A stretch of DNA of 64,000 nucleotides from Anisodus tanguticus. Taxonomy: Eukaryota > Streptophyta > Magnoliopsida > Solanales > Solanaceae. Positions within the stretch are counted from its first letter, which is position 1. Every line of letters begins with the position of its first letter. The position numbers and the translations under genes are program-made. The notes beneath the pieces were generated by a model. That model was not told the origin of the DNA. It searched no databases and worked only from the letters and a program-made list of their open reading frames with translations. Location of the stretch: assembly GCA_034509755.1 (NCBI GenBank), contig CM067552.1, positions 19,154,753 through 19,218,752 of the forward strand. Reading direction: 5' to 3'. This document shows positions 57,906 to 64,000 of the stretch, one piece after another.

Positions 57906-59159
57906 ATCAGAATTAAATTACCATTACCAACGATTATGCCACGAGGGTTGCTCAAATTGGAATAAGACGAGAGAGTACCTTGATCGGACGTCATGTGGGT
58001 AGTCGCACCGGTGTCCGTGTACCAATTTGGGTCTCAGGGATTTATTCCAAGTGTGTGCATAGCTGCTTTAATATCGGTTGGAGTGGGGCCCGCTGCATGG
58101 TGGGCCTGAGGAGGCCGGGGCCCAAGCACACCGGCTTGCTGCCCCGGCCCATAACTGGGGCGAAAACCACTCCTAGGCCGAGAAAACTGTTGAACCTGAA
58201 ACTGTCTAGCCTAATTCGCTGGTATTGTAGATGCTGGACCGTAAGGGTTGTAAGGGTTGTTGGGCCACTGCCCAGGCCCATGGCCAGGGAGCCCAGGGCT
58301 GGGACCGATGGGGCGGTGGCCCACTGCTGACTGGACGGGGCCCACTGTCGGTATTTTGTCCACCGGAACCGCCGCGTTTCCCCCCGCGATTTTTGCTATT
58401 ATTTTTCCGAGTATTCTTGCCATTATCATGAGCACGGTTTTGGCCCGAATTATCAACAAACCCTGAAGAATTCATGGAGGACGTCATCATGACTACGGGA
58501 ATAGCACCGGTAGCCACCTTTTTGGTCAAGTCGGCTTCTTCGAGCGTAAGCATGGAACGAGCCTGATAAAATTGCGGAAGAGGATTGCTTTGACGAAGAA
58601 GCGTCCCAACACCACTATAGGCCTTGGAAAGGCCTGAAACCATTTGGAGGACCAAACGATTATTCGAAACCGGTGCGCCAATATTGCGGAGTTGGTCCGC
58701 CAATTCCTTCAATCTTTTGCAATAAGTCAAAACGTTAGGGAAATCTTCCATGTTGACGTGGGAGAATTCCTGCTCAAGAGTAACAACTTTAGAATTTCGA
58801 TTATCTTGAAATATATCACGTAGTCTATCCCAAGTCGCCTTCGCCATAGCGTCAGGCTCAATAATCGTTTGCATAAAGTCGGTAGAAATCGTGGAGTAAA
58901 TCCATTGAAGGACGGTGGCATCAAGAGTCGTCCACAACTTAGGGTCATCCTCGCGTTGTGGCACCTCCGTATCCTCATGAACCGCGGGGATTATGTGATG
59001 GATGACTTGATGCGAGCGTGCGTGAATTTTGAATAGTTCGACCCACGTCACATATTTGACGTTTTCTATTTCAAGAACAAGAGGGATGTTATTCTTGATG
59101 TTAGAAACTATAAGGGCAGGATGAAACGTGTTCTTTGAGTAGACATACTGATAGAACAA
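57900..59159 (-). pseudogene. Element C gag and protease start
   Basis: 58206-59159 (317 codons) is gag: UBN2-type core ('WVELFKIHARSHQVIHHI', 'DATVLQWIYSTIS') and a Gly/Asn-rich tail. The expected start is near 59143-59147 ('gtagacatac'), where a one-base deletion removes the MSTSKN reading; the frame opens at an upstream ATG instead. The protease motif (WYTDTGATTHM, Thr for Met) is near 57990-58025, in another frame. Confidence 0.72.
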
Positions 59160-59309
59160 TATGTGATTGAGAGATTTGGAAGAAAACGTTGGGAGAAAGG
59201 ATGAACCGTCGACACAAAACCCGAGAAGAAGGGCTCGGTTTTATAGGCTTAGGACGGACGAAATTGCAAGAATTTTGGAGAGGATTTAAGACCTAGACTT
59301 CTGATACCA

Positions 59310-59622
59310 TGAAAGAAATAATATCTTTCTTATTTTCATTAATGAAATAGAATATATACAAGTTACAAATAGGAAAATCCTATTCCAATTTTAATATCAA
59401 AACCCTATTCTAGTAGTCCAAGACTTCTATAATTATGGTAAGTGTACAACACTAATTAATGTAATATTTACACTTAAAATATTACCTAAACTATTACCTA
59501 ATCACGGTACAAACCGTGGACCATAATCTGTCCATAAACTGTACCCAAGTCGAGACATAATATGTACAAAACACGTGATATACTTTAAGTGTATATCACG
59601 TGTATACAACCTATATTTAACA
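59310..59622 (-). repeat. Element C right LTR
   Basis: TGAAAGAAATAAT to TTTAACA, with inner palindromic tgatatac/gtatatca motifs near 59575-59600. Confidence 0.82.
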
Positions 59623-59744
59623 GAAAGTATGACATCATGACCAAGCCTAAATCTCCCTTGATGTCCTTTATATATTTTTTGTTGCTTTTATTATTTCTTA
59701 TATTTATTTTTATATATTTTTTGTTGCTTTTATTATTTCTTTTA

Positions 59745-60016
59745 ATTATTTAAAGCTACAGGAAATTCGAAAATTTGTTTAGATTATTGAAGACAACTTA
59801 CTTCGCGTGTGTTTGTAGTTATACCTCATTCCCTTTTTAAGTCCAAAAAAATAGACACAACAACAAAACTATATTTGATTTGCTCCATAGGTTGTTAAAA
59901 CAAAAGAACGTGATAGTTCATATGTTGTTTTGAATGTTAATATCGTCTACTAGTAGTAAGTACCAACAAAGAAGATAATTTAGTTCTATCTTATTCTCAC
60001 TCTAACTATATATTTT
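59745..60016. repeat. Duplicated intergenic block, copy 1
   Basis: ~270 bp that recurs in direct orientation at about 60880-61130 (shared atagttcatatgttgttttg, 'atcgtctactagta', 'gataatttagttctatct'). A 42-bp tandem duplication (tatatattttttgttgc...) precedes it at 59667-59742. Confidence 0.75.
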
Positions 60017-60720
60017 ATGGGGTAAAATCTTGACTGGATAGTTGTGCGAATCAGAATTAGACACGTACGTGAAAGATAGAAACAGACCAAACATAACTCA
60101 ACAACGACGACTCCGGTCTTAACTTACGAACCTGGCCGGGGTGAAGGACTATATCAATTGAAGATCTAGAGCCACGATGTAAGCTTGCCAGAACCTGGAG
60201 GTATGTGACCACGATGAAATAAGTGGCTGATCAAGATAAGTCTCAATGATAACTAACCATGAAGAACTCGGGATTCACCGCTGAAGAATCTCAATAATAT
60301 AGGAGACGTGCAAATACCGATCATCAAAGTAAGATGTGTAATGTGGAAAAACGTTTTTTAGGATTAGGCTATAAAAGCATTCCTTCCCCTCACTTGTATG
60401 TCATCTAAGTTTTCTTCACGTAATATGATCACTCTTTTGATCCATTATTATCCTCTAGCTCTCAAGTTCTCAAGCTCGTATAGCTATTGCAATTTGGATA
60501 CATTGGCAGTCGACGACCCCAGAGTCATTTTAATAAGCATTGCATACTTTGTCTTATTCCATTGTTATATTCATTATTACTTACATAGTAACATTTTATA
60601 TTGCTTTCCATTAAACAAGTTAACATTATATATTTTATTGTGTGGTCGGTCTTAATCTATTTGTCCTTAACTCACTAAACAAATTCAATTGTTACTCTGA
60701 ATCATAAATTTAAGGGTAAA
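60017..60720 (+). repeat. LTR-like or promoter-like insert between the duplicated blocks
   Basis: Higher GC than its flanks, a TATA-like gctataaaagcattcc at about 60368, then CT-rich sequence. It could be a solo LTR of a Gypsy element or part of an old gene promoter. No terminal repeats fixed. The 85-codon frame at 60398-60655 is not recognisable. Confidence 0.3.
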
Positions 60721-60879
60721 TTTCCGTAATTGATGTCACTACATGTTTTTTTTTGTTTTTATTTTTTTGGTATATTTATTTGAAGCTACATAAAATTTGA
60801 AAAATTGTGTAAATTTCCGTAATTGATGTCATCTACATGTTAATTTTGTTTTAATTTTGTTTCCTATATTTATTTAAAC

Positions 60880-61122
60880 CTACATGAAATTTGAAAAATT
60901 ATAAAATTATTGGAGACAACTTCGGGCTTGTAGTTGTACCCCATTCCCCTTTATAAATCCAAAACAAAATAGACACAAATACAAAACTATAGTATTTGAT
61001 TTGCTTCATCGGTTGTTAAAACAAAAGAATATGATAGTTCATATGTTGTTTTGAATGTTAATATCGTCTACTAGTAATATGTACCAACAAACAAGATAAT
61101 TTAGTTCTATCTAATTATCCTC

Positions 61123-61130
<8 letters not shown>
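60880..61130. repeat. Duplicated intergenic block, copy 2
   Basis: Direct repeat partner of 59745-60016, about 85-90% alike by eye. Its first ~50 bp (atttaaacctacatgaaatttgaaaaatt) also resembles 60775-60805, a third short copy. Confidence 0.7.

Positions 61131-61182
<52 letters not shown>
61131..61182. repeat. (TA)n microsatellite
   Basis: About 26 uninterrupted TA units, ~390 bp upstream of the rhamnosyltransferase-like start. Confidence 0.9.
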
Positions 61183-61184
<2 letters not shown>

Positions 61185-61366
61185 CATAGCTTGCTTAGCA
61201 TATCCATGTAGTTGCATTGCAGCATAGGAAGAACATGAAAGAAATGTGAAGTTGTCCGCATGAGATAATTACCAAATCCTCCAACCAATGAGGACCATGC
61301 TTGAGAAATAATCAACTACATTTAGCCACACCATTCTCTATCCTAGGATACGGTGCGTGTTTATCG

Positions 61367-61574
61367 CTCTCTCTTTCTCTCTCTCCTACTCTCATCCTCA
61401 TCTACCTTTTTAACCCATCGGCGTTTCAAGATTCCGGCGAAAAAAAAAAACCTTTAGATCTCTCACACAGACCCTCATTCATTCTATTTTATCTTTGTGT
61501 TTGTTCAATTTATCAAGAAAATGGACTTAGAGTAATCTTGTTTTATTGGAGTAGTTGAGTGTATGGGAGGGAGA
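61367..61574 (+). promoter_or_regulatory. CT-rich 5' leader of the rhamnosyltransferase-like gene
   Basis: Contains ctctctctttctctctctcc at 61368-61387, typical of plant 5' leaders, an A10 run near 61440-61450, and a short upstream ATG (61521, two codons then tag). The transcription start cannot be placed. Confidence 0.4.
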
Positions 61575-64000
61575 AATGGAGGAGAGGGAAAGGAGGTGGG
61601 GTGTAATGGGGCTAAAAGGGACATATAGTCGTGTCGAGAAACTCAAGAGTTGTATAGTTTTTCCGAGGTCTAGAATGAAGTTATGGATGATGAGGGCTAC
61701 AACTATGGTATTGTTGTGGACTTGCTTTGTCCAATTGACCACATTGGGTGAGCTTTGGGTCCTAATGTTTTGAAAGGATGGCCTTCTTGCTTTTCCCATG
61801 AGTACTCTTCTGCTGCATCATCATTGGTTGTTAAATCAGTCCCTGCTAGAGCTCTTCCACCAAAGAGTGAGTAGCTTTATTTCTTTCCCTTTTAACTACT
61901 CTAATCTTATTCATACGTGTCTATATATTTTTGTGTTCAATTCTTGTCAATATTCACGGGTTCGAATCGTGGAAGCAGCCGTGCCCTTCCCCGGACCCTA
62001 CTAACAAGGATTCTTTGTGCATCGGGCAAGCCTTTTTTATGTTTTCCCTAATACCCTTTTCCAAGACCAAATAGACGAGGAGGGTAACATTAGGTAAATT
62101 CTGCCTGAAAGCAGTCTATGATGAATGCCAACCACAATTTACTAATTTGGGATTAAAGACACAGTTGATACATTGTATGTTTTTCCTAGTAGTATGTCAG
62201 GATGATGAACAAAAGAGGAAATAACCGTTCAAATTGCATTACGGAAAAGAGAATAATGGTTTTCTCTAAGTGAAAATATGAAACTATTGATGCATACAGC
62301 TTAATGTTACGTATGTGCATTGTTGAAGGAGGACTTTGTTAATGAAGGGATCTTTCTCCAATCACAGGGTTTTGGTGGCATGATGCTGATTATAGTATAG
62401 AATTTGAAACATGTAGTTGTGATAGGATATTGGATAACTAAAAGTGGCACATATTCAAGTTGATGTCAGCAGTTGTTCTATACAAAAAAAAATTGTTGGA
62501 CTGTTTCCTTCTCTGCATATCTCTTTTATTTTGCTCTATCGCAGATCTTCCCATGGATTTACAGTTATGACTTCTAATCCAAACAATTAGTGAGACTGAC
62601 CGTTCTGCTGATTATTTCTGAATCCAGGGGTTTACCAGAATAATGGTTATCTCATGGTTTCATGTAACGGAGGTCTTAATCAAATGCGAGCAGCAGTGAG
62701 TTACTTTGGATTATATCAGTTCACTCGCATATGTGGATGTAATAAGACAAGATTACACCATCCTGAATTTGACTTTCCCCTTTTTCTTTTCCTTGTATTG
62801 TTCCAGATATGTGATATGGTTGCTATAGCAAGATATTTGAATGTGACTCTTATAGTGCCCGAGCTGGATAAAACCTCCTTTTGGGCTGATCCAAGGTGTG
62901 TTTCCTCTAGTATCTTGTTATCTTTTTTTCTTGGTGGTCTTATGAATCATTAGCTTCTTTAGAAAGAATGTTGATCTATGTTAAAATTTAAAATGCAATT
63001 CTGAATTGCAGTGAATTTCAAGACATATTTGATGTTGATCATTTTATAACGTCCTTGAGGGATGAAGTTCGAATATTGAAAGAGCTACCCCCAAGACTGA
63101 AGAGGAGAGTAGTGCTAGGAATGATTTATTCCATGCCTCCTATTAGTTGGTCTGATATTTCTTACTACCAAAGTCAGGTTTGTGCTTCCACGCCAGGATG
63201 CTTTGTACTTTTCACTTGCATCCTCTTTCCTAGTAACGACGGTCACATTTGCTGAATACAGGTCCTTCCGTTGATTCGGAAATTTAAAGTTCACTTGAAC
63301 AGAACTGATGCTCGGCTTTCCAATAATGATCTACCTTTTGAAATTCAGAAGCTGCGGTGCCGAGTCAATTTTAGTGCCTTAAAATTTACCCCTCAGATAG
63401 AAGAGTTGGGTAAAAAGGTTATTAGACTTCTGAGGCAAAATGGTCCTTTTATGGTGCTGCACCTGAGGTATGAAATGGATATGTTAGCTTTCTCTGGCTG
63501 TGCTCAGGGCTGCAACAAGGAGGAGGTTGAAGAGTTAAACAAGAATGAGGTAAAGTAATATCTTGTATTCAGCGGTGGCCTCAAGTTATCCCTCTTTCTT
63601 TGTCTGATGTAATTCTTTTACAGGTACGCTTATCCGTGGTGGAAAGAAAAAATCATAAACTCTGAATTGAAAAGGAGAGATGGTCTCTGTCCTTTGACAC
63701 CCGAGGAGACTGCCCTTACTCTAAGGGCATTGGACATTGATTCTAGCATCCAAGTTTATATAGCTGCTGGGGAGATATATGGTGGGACAAGGAGAATGGC
63801 GAGTCTTGCAGAAGCTTATCCAAATCTGGTAGTCAGAAAGTGCCAAGTTTTTCTTTTAACTTTGGAATATGTTTTCCTGAATTGGCTGACTCGCCGTTTG
63901 TGCTCAGGTGAGGAAGGAGACACTACTAGAGCCTTCTGAGCTTAGGTTCTTTCAAAATCACTCTTCACAGATGGCAGCACTAGATTATCTTGTTTCACTG
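61575..64000 (+). CDS. RRT1-like: Rhamnogalacturonan I rhamnosyltransferase-like (GT106), 5' part, two frameshifts
   Basis: Type II Golgi protein of the plant 'O-fucosyltransferase' family; RRT1-4 members transfer rhamnose from UDP-Rha to the pectin backbone. Exons by GT-AG rules: 61575-61866, 62628-62695, 62807-62895, 63012-63177, 63262-63549, 63624-63828, 63908 to beyond 64000. Exon 1 gives a basic N-terminus and a membrane segment (about residues 36-57, MKLWMMRATTMVLLWTCFVQ). Exon 2 has NGGLNQMRAA, exon 3 the 'VPELDKTSFW' motif, exon 5 'LHLRYEMDMLAFSGC', exon 6 'YAYPWW' and 'AAGEIYGG'. Exon 1 lacks one G at 61756-61758, ending the frame at 'VLMF', and exon 5 has one extra A at 63537-63539. 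Either sequence errors or a recent pseudogene. ATG 61605 (MGLKGTYSRV) is an equally good start. The 3' end is outside the window. Confidence 0.8.
61955..62037 (+). repeat. SINE remnant in intron 1
   Basis: Contains cacgggttcgaatcgtgg (a Pol III B-box-like GGTTCGAATC) and, after an internal deletion, cccttccccggaccct and gtgcatcgggcaagcctttttt, the tail of Solanaceae SINEs as I remember them. In the same orientation as the gene. Confidence 0.6.

Larger units (their letters stand above)
54674..59622 (-). mobile_element. Copia element C
   Basis: LTRs 54674-54985 and 59310-59622, canonical primer site TGGTATCAGAAG inside the right LTR on the minus strand. All domains present. The flanks (agaag left, gaaag right) are not a perfect target duplication. 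LTRs differ by roughly 6-7% by eye, so it is older than B. Same family as A1. Confidence 0.85.

Noticed and set aside
60398..60655. 85-codon plus-strand frame
   Set aside because: No recognisable domain; lies in an LTR/promoter-like segment just after a TATA-like motif and is AT-rich.
61955..62037. A tRNA gene suggested by ggttcgaatc
   Set aside because: No cloverleaf around it; the flanks match a SINE tail, so this is a SINE B box.

Overview
This is a plant nuclear window, almost certainly from a Solanaceae genome and most likely Solanum. The signs are a degenerate Solendovirus-like endogenous pararetrovirus (EPRV), Solanaceae-type SINE remnants, short-LTR Copia elements with YVDD reverse transcriptases, long-LTR Gypsy relatives, and one host gene with GT-AG introns. 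The species call is inference. The window is about 95% repeats, nested several layers deep, and only one real host gene is recognisable.

Layout. (1) 1-34395 is a nest built on a long-LTR Gypsy-type element, here called F. It has an unusual tandem LTR / 0.3-kb internal / LTR / 0.3-kb internal / LTR layout. Its first LTR was split by Gypsy element E (120 to about 16204, minus strand, pol deleted). The 3' LTR of E was split by a 10.6-kb compound insertion (725-11296). That insertion holds an inverted EPRV promoter piece, a tandem array of ~175-bp monomers, a nearly complete but dead EPRV, an inverted EPRV protease piece and an F LTR piece. It is flanked by a 100-bp direct duplication of E. The second F LTR was hit by a hAT transposon (17369-20818, 8-bp target duplication) and by a composite Copia element A (21271-30951, 5-bp target duplication). 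A contains three differently oriented Copia segments.

(2) 34396-36180 is old sequence with a broken DUF4283 (LINE-type) reading frame. (3) 36186-44392 is a non-autonomous LTR element with a large ~25-bp minisatellite. Its right LTR is split by Copia element B (39292-44386). (4) 44398-54673 carries MITEs, an orphan first exon (46029-46078), Copia element D (46144-50539) and AT-rich MITE-bearing DNA. (5) 54674-59622 is Copia element C. (6) 59623-61300 is a partly duplicated intergenic stretch. (7) 61575-64000 is the 5' part of a rhamnogalacturonan I rhamnosyltransferase-like gene (GT106, RRT1-type), running off the window, with two single-base homopolymer frameshifts.

No gene set here acts as a pathway. 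The window is mainly a record of insertion order: F before E and before hAT and A, E before the EPRV compound, the non-autonomous element before B. The most unusual objects are the as-1-like motif array beside the EPRV promoter, the 100-bp duplication around the EPRV compound, and composite Copia A with its 1.8-kb inverted arms. All alignments were read by eye; identities and boundaries are approximate unless a target duplication fixes them.
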